From the NCBI RefSeq assembly GCF_014384995.1, contig NZ_JACRSY010000005.1, forward strand, positions 62,001-126,000: a DNA stretch of 64,000 nt, read 5' to 3'. Every line of letters starts with the position of its first letter. The stretch's first letter is position 1. Below, piece after piece: positions 1 to 9,397 of the stretch. The position numbers and the translations under genes are program-made. Origin of the DNA: Zhenhengia yiwuensis. Lineage in GTDB: Bacteria; Bacillota; Clostridia; Lachnospirales; Cellulosilyticaceae. The notes below the pieces were generated by a model. It was not told the DNA's origin. It searched no databases and was given only the letters and a program-made list of their open reading frames with translations.

Positions 1-2285
1 TAATAGATATCAATATCCCAAGCTTCATGTGCAAGAGGTTTATCTTCAAACATTTGAATAACGTTTGCTTTTGCACCTTTTGCAAGTACTTGGCGATCTG
101 CCTTTTTATCTACAAGTGAAGTCATATGACCTACTTCATTAAGCTCTACATGGTAGAATGGTGTTTCAATGATACCGTCAGCAAAAGTAAATACATTTGT
201 AGTATTTTCTACACTATTTGATGTATTATCCACAAGTTTGATTACTTTCCATCCCATTGCAGGTATATTATCCACATAAACCACATAACCATTGTGAGTT
301 TCCTGAGCTTTAAGGACATTTCCTGCTTCATCTACAAACTGACCTTTTGCCTCTGTCACAATATGTGCATAGTCACTACGTTCCCAGTTTGTGTTGTTAA
401 TAACAGTCCATGTGCTTTCTTCAGCACCCATAATATTTGTAAAGACACTTTGTTCTATTTCTTTTGCAACAGCTTCTGCTTTTTCATAATTTACATGGCT
501 ATCTTTATATACTTCATTAATAGATGAACCTGGAATAATATCGTGGAACTGATGAGTCAGAATGATTTTCCATCCTTCTGTAAGCTCATCTTGTTTAGCC
601 TCTTTGATATCACCTTTATTAATAGCATCCATTGCTGTTAACCACTCTACATTACGGTAGTAGTTTTCAAGGTAACGGTTCATTTTTTTGTTATAGGCCT
701 GACTTGTATAAGTCCCTCTATGGTATTCAAGATAAAGTTCTCCATCCCATGTGTGAACGTACTCATCAGTATTTTCTATTTTTTCTCTAAGGCCTTTGAA
801 GTAATCAGCAGCTTTACTTGTCTCAAGACTTGGGAGTCCTGGCATTTTATCTACTCTTCTTCTGTATTCAAGCATATCACGGTTTACACCGCCACCGCCA
901 TCACCATAACCGAAGGAAATAAGAAGTTCATCTGTAAGATTTTTATCACTGTAAGCATCATATACACCTTTTACGATTTTTGGTGTAAGATGGCCATTAT
1001 ATGTGTAGAACCATGAACCTGGCTGACTCCAAGGTTCTGGTGCTGTAATGAAGTGTGTTAAAACTTCACTACCATCCATACCGCGCCATTTGAATGTATC
1101 ATGTGGCATACGGTTGTATTGGTTCCAGCTTATTTTAGTTGTCATGAACATTGGAATGCCTGACTTTTTAAGAATTTGAGGAAGTGCCCAAGAATATCCA
1201 AATACATCTGGAAGCCATAAGTATTTAATTTCTTGACCAAGTTCTTCTCTGAAGAATTTACTGCCTACTAGGATTTGTCTTGTTAAAGACTCACCTGATG
1301 TTAAGTTACAGTCAGCCTCAACCCACATACCGCCATCAGCTTCCCAGTTTCCTTCCTTAACCTTAGCTTTAATTTTTTCAAACATTTCAGGATAGTCTTC
1401 CTTAATGTATTCATAAAGCTGTGGTTGTGTTTGAAGGAAAGTATACTCTGGGTACTGCTCCATAAGGCGAAGTACTGTTGAGAATGAACGTGCACATTTT
1501 TCTCTTGTATGTTTAAGTCTCCATAACCAGGCAACGTCAATATGTGTATGTCCTACGCATTTTACTTTTACTAGGCTGTTTTTATCCATGTTATCAATGA
1601 GTTCATTAAGAAGATCGTCTGCTGCATGCACAGATTCATAGAACGCCTCACTACCTGGATAAGACCAGTCGATAAGTTTATAGGCTTTATCAAGTGCCAT
1701 TCTAAGTTGTGGGACTACTGGATCAAATTCATTAAGAACCTTTAGTGTCTCTAAAATTACGCGGGTCATGAAGAAAAGGTCATCAACTTTTTCATCAAGC
1801 CATGCTAAATCTGCACGATTAATACGATGTTCTTGAGGAGTTGGGTTCCCTCCACCTTCAAGACCTGACCATAATCTAAATACAAGTTCTAAATCTTTTC
1901 CTGCATAGTTACTATCAAAGAACGCTTCTTTATGGTTAGAGTCAACACCTTGGTATGGTTTACCTTCTATGTAAAGCATAGATTCAAATCCTGAGTTATT
2001 TCCTCCTCCAGTGCTACCGAAGTCAAAAATACCAACGATTTTTTTCCCTTCCCATACTTTAGGTACACTCATAGTTTTTCTAAGCCATAAATAACGGTCA
2101 CGACCACTCCATCTTTCCCCTACTGCCATTAAATCCCAACAAGCATCGCTTGTTGGGATTTCTGGATTAGAGACACCAGCAGTGTCTTCTTTGGCAAATA
2201 GGGACTCGAATGGAATAATATCTCTGTAACGATAACTTGCTAATTCATAAAGTCTCGCTTCTAATTTTCTATCAGTAAAGAACAT
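1..2285 (-). CDS. GH38 alpha-mannosidase, 3' end beyond window
   Basis: Glycoside hydrolase family 38 retaining alpha-mannosidase that trims alpha-linked mannose from N-glycan-type oligosaccharides. About 761 residues are present and the C-terminus runs off the left edge. Visible landmarks are the zinc-site motif HTHIDVAWLW near residue 245, WLPDVFGYSWALPQ near 355-360 (its Asp is the family nucleophile), MWVEADCNLTSGES between them, and QFHDIIPGSSINEVY further on. The start is the ATG at 2285, preceded by GAGGAGG. There is no signal peptide, so it is predicted cytoplasmic. It follows the GH130 gene by 28 bp and is the last visible gene of the glycan locus. Family assignment is firm; exact linkage (alpha-1,2/1,3/1,6) cannot be read. 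Confidence 0.95.
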   Translation of the reverse strand, partial: MFFTDRKLEARLYELASYRYRDIIPFESLFAKEDTAGVSNPEIPTSDACWDLMAVGERWSGRDRYLWLRKTMSVPKVWEGKKIVGIFDFGSTGGGNNSGFESMLYIEGKPYQGVDSNHKEAFFDSNYAGKDLELVFRLWSGLEGGGNPTPQEHRINRADLAWLDEKVDDLFFMTRVILETLKVLNEFDPVVPQLRMALDKAYKLIDWSYPGSEAFYESVHAADDLLNELIDNMDKNSLVKVKCVGHTHIDVAWLWRLKHTREKCARSFSTVLRLMEQYPEYTFLQTQPQLYEYIKEDYPEMFEKIKAKVKEGNWEADGGMWVEADCNLTSGESLTRQILVGSKFFREELGQEIKYLWLPDVFGYSWALPQILKKSGIPMFMTTKISWNQYNRMPHDTFKWRGMDGSEVLTHFITAPEPWSQPGSWFYTYNGHLTPKIVKGVYDAYSDKNLTDELLISFGYGDGGGGVNRDMLEYRRRVDKMPGLPSLETSKAADYFKGLREKIENTDEYVHTWDGELYLEYHRGTYTSQAYNKKMNRYLENYYRNVEWLTAMDAINKGDIKEAKQDELTEGWKIILTHQFHDIIPGSSINEVYKDSHVNYEKAEAVAKEIEQSVFTNIMGAEESTWTVINNTNWERSDYAHIVTEAKGQFVDEAGNVLKAQETHNGYVVYVDNIPAMGWKVIKLVDNTSNSVENTTNVFTFADGIIETPFYHVELNEVGHMTSLVDKKADRQVLAKGAKANVIQMFEDKPLAHEAWDIDIY

Positions 2286-2313
2286 ATACCCCGAGCCTCC
2301 TCGTTTATTCTAA

Positions 2314-3303
2314 TTATAGAGAATTGTTTTTGATGTATTCTACTAATTCATCAACTTGTGCGAATGCAAGACCTGTTACAGTATCTGCACATCCGTAGTA
2401 AATTGCAATTCTTCCTGTTTCAGCATCTGTAAGAGCTGCACATGGGAATGCAACGTTTGGAACGTCGCCTACGCACTCATATAATTCCTGTGGTGAAAGA
2501 AGATATGGTTTAGTTCTGTATTTAACGATCCATGGTTTTTCAAGGTCAAGGATAGCAGCACCGAAGCTGTATACGAAACCATTACAGCTGTTAAGAACAC
2601 CGTGGTAGATCATTAACCAACCTTCTGAAGTTTCGATAGGGATTGGGCCTGCACCGATTTTTGTTGATTGCCATGCAGAGTCGTCACCTTTTACAGTTGA
2701 CATTACATGTCTATGTTTACCCCAGAATTCCATATCTGGTGATTGGCTATAGAAGATATCTCCGAATGGAGTATGTCCTGTATCAGATGGTCTACTTACC
2801 ATTCCGTAAAGACCATTGATTTTTCTTGGGAATAATACACCATTTCTGTTATATGGTAAGAATGCATTTTCTAATTGGTGGAATGTTTTAAAGTCGAATG
2901 TGTAAGCCACACCAATTGTTGGTCCATGGTATCCATTACACCATGTGATGTAGTATCTATCTTCGATGAAGCATACACGTGGGTCATAACGGTATTCTCT
3001 GTTAAGAATTTCTGCATCTTCACCTTCGAATGTAATTGGTTCATGGTTAATATTCCAGTTGATTCCATCTTCACTGAAACCAGCAAAGATATCCATGCTT
3101 CTTGATTTGCTATCGCATCTGAATACACCAGCAAATTTACCTTCGAATGGTACTACAGCACTATTGAAGATACTGTTTGATGATGGGATTGCATTTCTTT
3201 TGATAACAGGGTTGTTTGAATATCTCCAAACAACGTCTGTGCAACCTTCTGGTCTTTCTTGCCATGGAATATTTGGTAAAGCATTTCCAATAATTTTAGT
3301 CAT
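2314..3303 (-). CDS. GH130 beta-mannoside phosphorylase
   Basis: A 329-residue glycoside hydrolase family 130 protein. GH130 enzymes phosphorolyse beta-1,4-mannosides (mannooligosaccharides, Man-GlcNAc or Man-Glc) to mannose-1-phosphate. The five-bladed propeller pattern is clear: REYRYDPRV has the conserved Asp (D107) of the general-acid region, with GMVSRPSD, DDSAWQSTKIGAGP and GWLMIYHG following. The length is normal for the GH130_2 type. There is no signal peptide. Next to a GH38 mannosidase and a GH18, the likely substrate is the N-glycan core Man-beta-1,4-GlcNAc, but that specificity is inferred from context. It lies 40 bp downstream of the lacI-type gene and is probably co-transcribed with it. 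Confidence 0.93.
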   Translation of the reverse strand: MTKIIGNALPNIPWQERPEGCTDVVWRYSNNPVIKRNAIPSSNSIFNSAVVPFEGKFAGVFRCDSKSRSMDIFAGFSEDGINWNINHEPITFEGEDAEILNREYRYDPRVCFIEDRYYITWCNGYHGPTIGVAYTFDFKTFHQLENAFLPYNRNGVLFPRKINGLYGMVSRPSDTGHTPFGDIFYSQSPDMEFWGKHRHVMSTVKGDDSAWQSTKIGAGPIPIETSEGWLMIYHGVLNSCNGFVYSFGAAILDLEKPWIVKYRTKPYLLSPQELYECVGDVPNVAFPCAALTDAETGRIAIYYGCADTVTGLAFAQVDELVEYIKNNSL

Positions 3304-3343
3304 GATTGTTCTCCTTTTAACTAAATTAAGCTATATAAAATCA

Positions 3344-4360
3344 TTAATTGATCTTGCTTACAGAATTTCTATAAATGACTTGACCTGATACAAAGATTCT
3401 ACTTTGCTTGTCCTTGTCACCATTTTCAACTTTTTCAATGATGAGATTTATTGCCTTCTGTGTCATAACGTCTAAATCCACTGCCACAGTTGTAAGCTTA
3501 GGATAAGAAATTTCTGCATAGATATCATTATCAAAACCTACAACAGATACATCTTCTGGAACTTTATAGCCCTTTTCAGTAAGATGCTTGACAAATTTAT
3601 AGGCTGTATCATCACAGTTACAAACGAAAGCTGTTGGCATTTCCTCTGGGAGGATAAAATCAACCTCTTCGTTAGAATCATCTCTATCAGGAATAATACA
3701 ATTGTTATTAATCGGAAGCCCTGAACCCATAAGTGATCTGCAGTAACCTAAAAAACGATCCTGAATACTACTTGTTGCATTGATATTGCCTACAAATCCT
3801 ATAGATTTATGGCCGCATCTAATTAAATAGTTGGTAATCTCAAATGTACTATAGTAATTATCTGTTACAATGCAGTCTACATTCACATCTGCATTATAAC
3901 AATCAAGAAAGAGCATAGAGATATTTAATTCCTTAATCACCTCAATATGTTGTTTCTTAACATCACCTAGTACGATGATTCCGCTAATGCCATTATCTAT
4001 AAACATTTTGTTTACTTCTTGAGCACTAGGCATATTACTTCCAAGTGGATAAAGATTACACATGTAACCTCTTCTTGTTAAACTGGATGCTAACTTTTGA
4101 TAAAAACGAAGATAGAAAGTTGTATACTCTCTTGCATCTACGTATTTTTCTTGAACCATAATAACTATATTTTTAGGCGTACTTATTGCTTGTTCACTGC
4201 CTGGGAGCTTGTATCCTAACTGCGCAGCTACTTCCTTAATCTTTTTTCTAAGTTCCTCACTTACGCCATCTTGACCTTTTAATGCTTTAGATACAGTAAC
4301 TTTACTGATTCCCAGCTGGTCTGCAATAAATTGCATGGTAACTTCTTTTTTTCTTCTCAT
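3344..4360 (-). CDS. LacI/GalR-family transcriptional regulator
   Basis: A 338-residue repressor with an N-terminal LacI-type helix-turn-helix (MQFIADQLGISKVTVSKAL, about residues 9-27), hinge helix and a periplasmic-binding-protein-like sugar-sensing domain with VSVVGFDND near the C-terminus. It sits inside the glycan locus between the transglutaminase-like gene and GH130, and has its own promoter (4397-4426). It is the obvious candidate regulator of the locus. A motif at its own promoter recurs at the GH18 and ABC-transporter promoters (see the operator entries). The inducer is unknown; a mannose- or GlcNAc-containing sugar is a guess. ATG at 4360 follows GGGGAG at good spacing. Confidence 0.95.
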   Translation of the reverse strand: MRRKKEVTMQFIADQLGISKVTVSKALKGQDGVSEELRKKIKEVAAQLGYKLPGSEQAISTPKNIVIMVQEKYVDAREYTTFYLRFYQKLASSLTRRGYMCNLYPLGSNMPSAQEVNKMFIDNGISGIIVLGDVKKQHIEVIKELNISMLFLDCYNADVNVDCIVTDNYYSTFEITNYLIRCGHKSIGFVGNINATSSIQDRFLGYCRSLMGSGLPINNNCIIPDRDDSNEEVDFILPEEMPTAFVCNCDDTAYKFVKHLTEKGYKVPEDVSVVGFDNDIYAEISYPKLTTVAVDLDVMTQKAINLIIEKVENGDKDKQSRIFVSGQVIYRNSVSKIN

Positions 4361-4396
4361 GTATTACTCCCCTCATCTAACAAGAGTCTCTTCTTT

Positions 4397-4426
4397 ATTA
4401 TCTCTTCCCCTAGTCCTCCAAGTCAA
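4397..4426 (-). promoter_or_regulatory. Sigma-A-type promoter of lacI-type gene
   Basis: On the minus strand TTGACT (4426-4421) and GATAAT (4402-4397) are separated by 18 bp. It lies about 37 bp upstream of the regulator start codon, in the 92-bp gap after the transglutaminase-like gene. It would drive lacI-GH130-GH38. Confidence 0.6.
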
Positions 4427-4441
4427 GCTTTTCGTTAAGTA
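4425..4441 (-). promoter_or_regulatory. Candidate LacI operator, site 1
   Basis: Minus-strand TACTTAACGAAAAGCTT, overlapping the upstream edge of the -35 of the lacI-type promoter. It is closely related to the motifs at 11924-11938 and 16572-16587. The assignment to this regulator is inference from recurrence and placement. Confidence 0.4.
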
Positions 4442-4452
4442 TTTTTCTATTT

Positions 4453-7002
4453 TTAACCTAAATATTTAAGTAACAATTCACCAATACCTACATTGTATCC
4501 AGCCCATGCATATTTTGCTTTCATTGGTTCATGCATAACATAAGCTAATGGAAGTTTTTTATCATGGATTTCAAATGCTTCATATAAATGATCAAGGTTT
4601 ACTTCTTCTTCTCTTACATAAAGCTCGATATGAGGAAGCACTTTTAGCACCTTAGCAAGAGTTGGGTCATTAATATCTGATACATCTTTAAGCATGAATA
4701 AAATGTGCGGTTTAAGTGTAGAGTATTTATCTAAGCTATCAAGCATTTCATTAAGCAAGTGCTCTGTTGGTTCCCCACTTACTTCAAGATATGCTATGAT
4801 TGCTTGCTCAGTACCTACAAGATCTTTAAGCTGTCTTGTTTCGCCTTCTAATGTTTTTACAGTAGCATCCTTTAACTCTACAACATGCTTTGTATCTTCT
4901 TTACGTGAAATATCAATTGTAATAACTGCCTCTTCACCTTCTGCTACCTCTGCATAGTACATACGACCATGGATTGTTCCATCAGCTTGTCTATCTGTTG
5001 TAATGATACGATAGCGACCTGCTTCTACGTCCATCTCTAAAGTATCTTCTTCAAATGATACGCCCTCAAGTTCAAAGCTTCTATAAACACCATGAATAAG
5101 TTTACCTACTGTAAAGTTTTTGTAGTAATCAAAGGCTTGCTCTTTATTTTCTTTTACTAAAGTAAGTTTGCTTGTTTTCTTAACTTCTTTACCATGTGTA
5201 CCTAAAGTCACCCAGTTACCCTCTTTAAAGTAAGATACAGTTTGGTCATCTTTATTGAATTTAGCAGGGATACCAAAGCTTCTACAGATTGCTACGAATA
5301 ATACTTTTCTTGAAACTTTGTTACCTACTTTAAGTTTAAGTAAACCTTCTGGTTCTGCGTAGAAAGTAGAATACTCTGTTTCTTCGCCAGCTTTTACTTC
5401 ACTTAAAATATATTCATAAATTGCTTTAGGATTAGCCATGAAGTTAGCTTTTGTTTCTTCATCAAAACTTGCTGCAAGACCTTCTCTATAAGCTGTAATC
5501 ATTTCAAATACAACTCTTGGAGCAAGAAGATGATTTACAAAAGTATCTTCTTCATATTGATCTTTAAATGCTATAGCACCTTGAAGATGAGCTTTAAGGA
5601 TTTCAAATGTAATATCCGTGAAATCTTTTTTGTTAAGTGTGCTTAAAAGTTTCACTTTCCACTCTAAAAGCTCAGCTGTCTCTTCATCTTGGAAGAATTT
5701 AATAAGCTCAGCGTAGTTGCCAAGTGATTTTTCCATAGCCTCTTTAACTTCTGCTTCAAATGGTGCATAGTCTTTTGCGAAAGCTTCTGCTCTTTCTCCT
5801 GTGTAGAAAGTATCTTTAAATGCTGCGCGGATTGCTAATGCATTACTATGTTTTGCTTCATGTTTTGCTTTAACATCTTCTGCTAACTCTTCTTCTACAG
5901 GATTTTTACCTGTTGCTGGGATAAGTGTAAATTCTCTCATTCCTTCTTCTTTTACGAATGCATCAGGTACTGTAATTTCTAAAGTATCTTCTTTTCTTAC
6001 ATCCATTTGTCCATATGCATGTGCCCCATTTTTATGTGCACAAATCATAAGGTCACCAAATCCTGTTAAGAAGCTTACTTCGCCGTTATTATCTGTTTCC
6101 AGCTCTGCAAGCGCAAAAAGTTCTGAGTAGTTGATAAGCTCAAAACGTACATGAGCTCCAGCAAGTGCATTACCTTTTGCATCTTTTACTTTAACAGTAA
6201 CACGTTTTGTATCTGCATAATGGCTAAGAAGGTTAACTTCTGTAGCTACTTTTGTTTGGTATACCATTTCTTCATCTTCAATAAGTGTTGAAAGCGGTTT
6301 ACTGTGGATAAGCATACCTTTTGATGCAGGAAGCATAAACCAGCCTGTATCCATTTTCATTTCTGGCTCACAAGCACCTAAGAAATGCCACTCGCCATCA
6401 ATCCATGCTTCTACCCATGCATGGTTATCATCACAGTGCGCCCATCTTGGAGCGTATACTTGTCTTGCAGGAATACCTACAGAGCGAAGTGCAGCTGTAA
6501 GAAGTGTAGACTCTTCACCACATCTACCATATGTGTTTTTAAGTACTGTGAATGGAGAAGCTGTACGGATATCTGTTGACTGATAAGTTGCTTTTTCAAA
6601 GCACCAGTAGTTTGTTTCAATGGTTGCATCATGCATGTTCATGTCTTTAATACGTGGGAAGATTTCAGATGCGAAAGCTTCTTTGTAGAACTCAACATTT
6701 TCATTGTTGATGCGGTACTGAAGTACGTAGTTAAGGAATAAAGAGTCCGTAAGTTTCTCTCCCCAAGCTACTTGTTTTCTCATTTCAAGAGCAGCTCTTA
6801 CAAATTTAAGGAATAATTCTCCATCATAGTTTGCAAGGTCTTGCTCTGGCATGAAGGCATAAAGGTATTTAAGGCAAATTGCTTCGTCTTCGTTACATGT
6901 ATCAAGAACACTAAATAACTCATGACTTCTGCCTTTAGCTAACTCTCTTACCTCATTAAAGCGCTCTTCAATAATCTGTCTATACTCATTAGATACTATC
7001 AT
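4453..7002 (-). CDS. Transglutaminase-fold protein with a second, degenerate copy
   Basis: An 849-residue protein without signal peptide. Residues about 155-215 form a transglutaminase/protease-like core: YGRCGEES (C161), NHAW (H194) and HFLGACEPE, where the usual third-triad Asp is not obvious. A beta-sandwich, carboxypeptidase-regulatory-like segment follows (KGNALAGAHVRFEL, about 275-350). Residues about 535-610 resemble a second transglutaminase core, but Ser (S564) replaces the Cys and the His motif is missing. The C-terminal 100-150 residues look thioredoxin-like or unassigned. Position among glycosidases and an aminopeptidase suggests processing of glycopeptides or amide-linked glycans; the reaction is unknown. 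ATG at 7002 follows AAGGAGG. Confidence 0.85.
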   Translation of the reverse strand: MIVSNEYRQIIEERFNEVRELAKGRSHELFSVLDTCNEDEAICLKYLYAFMPEQDLANYDGELFLKFVRAALEMRKQVAWGEKLTDSLFLNYVLQYRINNENVEFYKEAFASEIFPRIKDMNMHDATIETNYWCFEKATYQSTDIRTASPFTVLKNTYGRCGEESTLLTAALRSVGIPARQVYAPRWAHCDDNHAWVEAWIDGEWHFLGACEPEMKMDTGWFMLPASKGMLIHSKPLSTLIEDEEMVYQTKVATEVNLLSHYADTKRVTVKVKDAKGNALAGAHVRFELINYSELFALAELETDNNGEVSFLTGFGDLMICAHKNGAHAYGQMDVRKEDTLEITVPDAFVKEEGMREFTLIPATGKNPVEEELAEDVKAKHEAKHSNALAIRAAFKDTFYTGERAEAFAKDYAPFEAEVKEAMEKSLGNYAELIKFFQDEETAELLEWKVKLLSTLNKKDFTDITFEILKAHLQGAIAFKDQYEEDTFVNHLLAPRVVFEMITAYREGLAASFDEETKANFMANPKAIYEYILSEVKAGEETEYSTFYAEPEGLLKLKVGNKVSRKVLFVAICRSFGIPAKFNKDDQTVSYFKEGNWVTLGTHGKEVKKTSKLTLVKENKEQAFDYYKNFTVGKLIHGVYRSFELEGVSFEEDTLEMDVEAGRYRIITTDRQADGTIHGRMYYAEVAEGEEAVITIDISRKEDTKHVVELKDATVKTLEGETRQLKDLVGTEQAIIAYLEVSGEPTEHLLNEMLDSLDKYSTLKPHILFMLKDVSDINDPTLAKVLKVLPHIELYVREEEVNLDHLYEAFEIHDKKLPLAYVMHEPMKAKYAWAGYNVGIGELLLKYLG

Positions 7003-7014
7003 GTAAGCGCCTCC

Positions 7015-8046
7015 TTATTTCTTTTCAGTAATCATTGTACGGCTGTCTGAGAAGATTACAATCTCTCTCTTACCGTCTTTTGATGTAGCTCTCATTTCAA
7101 ATGCATTCTTTGTGATTTCAATCTCTGGTGTAATAGTAAAGTTCCATTCACCTTTAAGCTTTTCAAAATCAGTTGTAAAGCATCCGTGTTCATCATAGTG
7201 AGCATGTTGTTTATAGTAAAGTCTTCTAAGTTCCCATTTTGTATATTCATCTTCAGGGATTTCATATGTTTCATCCCCTTCAGTGAAGAATACAAAGCCC
7301 CATAATTCTGGGTAGTGAATATTAATTAAGCCTGTAGGTGCCCATACCCAGTTATCTTCAGGGTAGCTTCTACCTGTTTCAGGATTGATTTGTTTTGTAA
7401 ATCCCGTTTCTGTTTCATCTACTCTCCAGTGTACACGAGAGAAGTTAACTCTGTAGTATTCTCCAGCCTTTGGATTACGGTTGTAATCATCTTGACCTTG
7501 ACGAAGAACAGCAAATGGCATAACAACCTCTACCATCCAACGTTTGTTGTCTGCTTTTGGATTGTTAAGCTCACCATCAATATGTACAGCTGTTTGCATA
7601 CCTTGGATATCAAATGCATTAATTGGTTTACCACCATCACGGTATGGTTTTGTAAGCATTAAATCCCATACTGTGTTAAGTGCATTCATTTCAAATTCAA
7701 AGTAAGCATGTGTATCTGAGTTTGAATCAATAAAAATTTCAAAGTCATTATCTTGGAAGATTACGCAGTCTCTTTCTGTGAGAGTTGCCCAGATTTCTGG
7801 TCCTTCAAGAACAGCTCCGAAGTAGAAGTTTTCATCATCCCATGTCATTTTCGCTCTTGTTTTAAAGCGAGGCATTGGTCTTTTATCCCCTTCAATATCT
7901 ACGAAGTAATCTGTAAAAGGAATGTCTTCCCAGAATGGTTTATCAATATTCCCGTCAAGTGTAAAAGGCTTAGTAGCCTTTTTACACATATAGACAGGAG
8001 GATTAAATTCAATATCAGTTTGAGGAATTCTATAATTTACGCTCAT
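7015..8046 (-). CDS. CBM9-like (DOMON-fold) carbohydrate-binding protein
   Basis: A 343-residue protein of the 'carbohydrate-binding family 9-like' type. The N-terminal pattern FTLDGNIDKPFWEDIPFTDYF, the WDDENFYFGAVLEGPEIWATL strand and the DNDFEIFIDSN segment are typical of this beta-sandwich. No secretion signal and no catalytic motif are seen, so it is unlike xylanase-attached CBM9 modules and may be a cytoplasmic glycan-binding or accessory protein. It is 12 bp upstream of the transglutaminase-like gene and 25 bp downstream of the fucosidase gene, clearly within one operon. Function beyond sugar binding is unknown. Confidence 0.82.
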   Translation of the reverse strand: MSVNYRIPQTDIEFNPPVYMCKKATKPFTLDGNIDKPFWEDIPFTDYFVDIEGDKRPMPRFKTRAKMTWDDENFYFGAVLEGPEIWATLTERDCVIFQDNDFEIFIDSNSDTHAYFEFEMNALNTVWDLMLTKPYRDGGKPINAFDIQGMQTAVHIDGELNNPKADNKRWMVEVVMPFAVLRQGQDDYNRNPKAGEYYRVNFSRVHWRVDETETGFTKQINPETGRSYPEDNWVWAPTGLINIHYPELWGFVFFTEGDETYEIPEDEYTKWELRRLYYKQHAHYDEHGCFTTDFEKLKGEWNFTITPEIEITKNAFEMRATSKDGKREIVIFSDSRTMITEKK

Positions 8047-8071
8047 GAATAGTCTCCTAGCGAATAATCTC

Positions 8072-9358
8072 TTAGTTATGTGTTACAACTGCACCAGAAC
8101 CACCGTACATATCGATTTCGTCTTCAAGTTCTACTTTAACTACTGTGATATGTTCGTGTGCATCTTCTGGTCTAATGTTAATCCATGTTGTACCTGGAAT
8201 GTTGAACCAAGGCACACCACCGTGTACTTCATGAGTTAATTCTTTGCCTGAGTGAAGAACAGTGATGCGTTTGATTGGTGTTGATAAACCTTTTAAGCAT
8301 AAGCTTTCTTGTGGTGTATCATGTACGAATAAGTAAAGTGTTTTCTTATCTTTTGAAAGTGTGCTTCCACCAGCCCAGTAACGTTGCATAATACCATCTT
8401 CTGTGCCGTAGATAGCTTCTTCGTGTTCTTTAATCCATTTACCAAGACCAAGTAATGTTTCAACTTGTCTTTCTGGAATTGTACCATCTTCCATTGGTCC
8501 GATATCAAGAAGCATATTACCGCCCATGCTGATACAGTCAACGAACATACGAAGAATTTGTTTTAATGATTTATAGTTATTGTCTTTATGTTGGTAACCC
8601 CATGAAGAGTTAATTGTTGTACAGAATTCCCATGGTCCTACTGGACGAGTGATTGGAATACCTTGTTCTGGTGTTTTGTAATCGCCATGTCCTTGAAGAC
8701 GTGAGTTGATGATAATATCTGGATTAAAACTTTGAAGGTAATGTTTGAACTCTGGAAGGTTCCATTGCTCTGCACTTCTTTCCCAGTCACCATCAAACCA
8801 AAGAAGATCTATCTTACCATAGTTTGTAAGAAGTTCACGAAGTTGGTTATTGTTAAATTCTAAGAATCTTTGCCATTTCGCTTCATCTTGAACGCCATCT
8901 GTTGGAGCGTTAAATCTATTTACTGTTGATAAATCTTCTGGCACTCTACCACCTTCATATACACTTGGGTAATCTGGATGTGACCAGTCGATAAGTGAGT
9001 AGTAAACACCTGAACGGATACCACGTTTTTGAATTGCTTCATAGAATTCTTTTACGATATCACGTTTAGCTGGAGTTTTCTTAACAACATTTAAATCACT
9101 GTATTGAGTATCGAATAATGCTACCCCATCATGATGTTTTGTTGTAAGAACTGCATATTTAGCACCTGATTTTTCAATAATATCAGCCCAGTATTCAGCA
9201 TCAAAATTAGATGCTGTAAAACCATCTAATTGGCTCATGTAATCTTCATAAGAAATTCTTCCGTTAAAGAATGACCATGATTCTGCGATTCCTTTTACTG
9301 CATAAATTCCGTAATGAATGAAAATACCTAATTTAGCATCTGTAAACCACTGTTGCAT
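8072..9358 (-). CDS. GH29 alpha-L-fucosidase
   Basis: A 428-residue retaining alpha-L-fucosidase of family GH29. It begins QQWFTDAKLGIFIHYGIYAV, has TTKHHDG (residues 73-79) and LLWFDGD with the nucleophile Asp at about 189. I take the ATG at 9358, which has GGAGGGG eight bases upstream; a TTG 15 bases earlier would place the ribosome site inside the gene. No signal peptide is present. It would remove fucose from core- or antenna-fucosylated N-glycans after import. It is 25-39 bp from its neighbours on both sides. The acid/base residue of GH29 is not conserved enough to assign by eye. Confidence 0.93.
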   Translation of the reverse strand: MQQWFTDAKLGIFIHYGIYAVKGIAESWSFFNGRISYEDYMSQLDGFTASNFDAEYWADIIEKSGAKYAVLTTKHHDGVALFDTQYSDLNVVKKTPAKRDIVKEFYEAIQKRGIRSGVYYSLIDWSHPDYPSVYEGGRVPEDLSTVNRFNAPTDGVQDEAKWQRFLEFNNNQLRELLTNYGKIDLLWFDGDWERSAEQWNLPEFKHYLQSFNPDIIINSRLQGHGDYKTPEQGIPITRPVGPWEFCTTINSSWGYQHKDNNYKSLKQILRMFVDCISMGGNMLLDIGPMEDGTIPERQVETLLGLGKWIKEHEEAIYGTEDGIMQRYWAGGSTLSKDKKTLYLFVHDTPQESLCLKGLSTPIKRITVLHSGKELTHEVHGGVPWFNIPGTTWINIRPEDAHEHITVVKVELEDEIDMYGGSGAVVTHN

Positions 9359-9397
9359 AATAAACCCCTCCAATAATTTAATAATTTTATTATTTTA

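Noticed and set aside
294..1540. Short open frames within the first 2.3 kb
   Set aside because: They are frame shadows of the GH38 gene, whose minus-strand frame is uninterrupted and carries all catalytic motifs.
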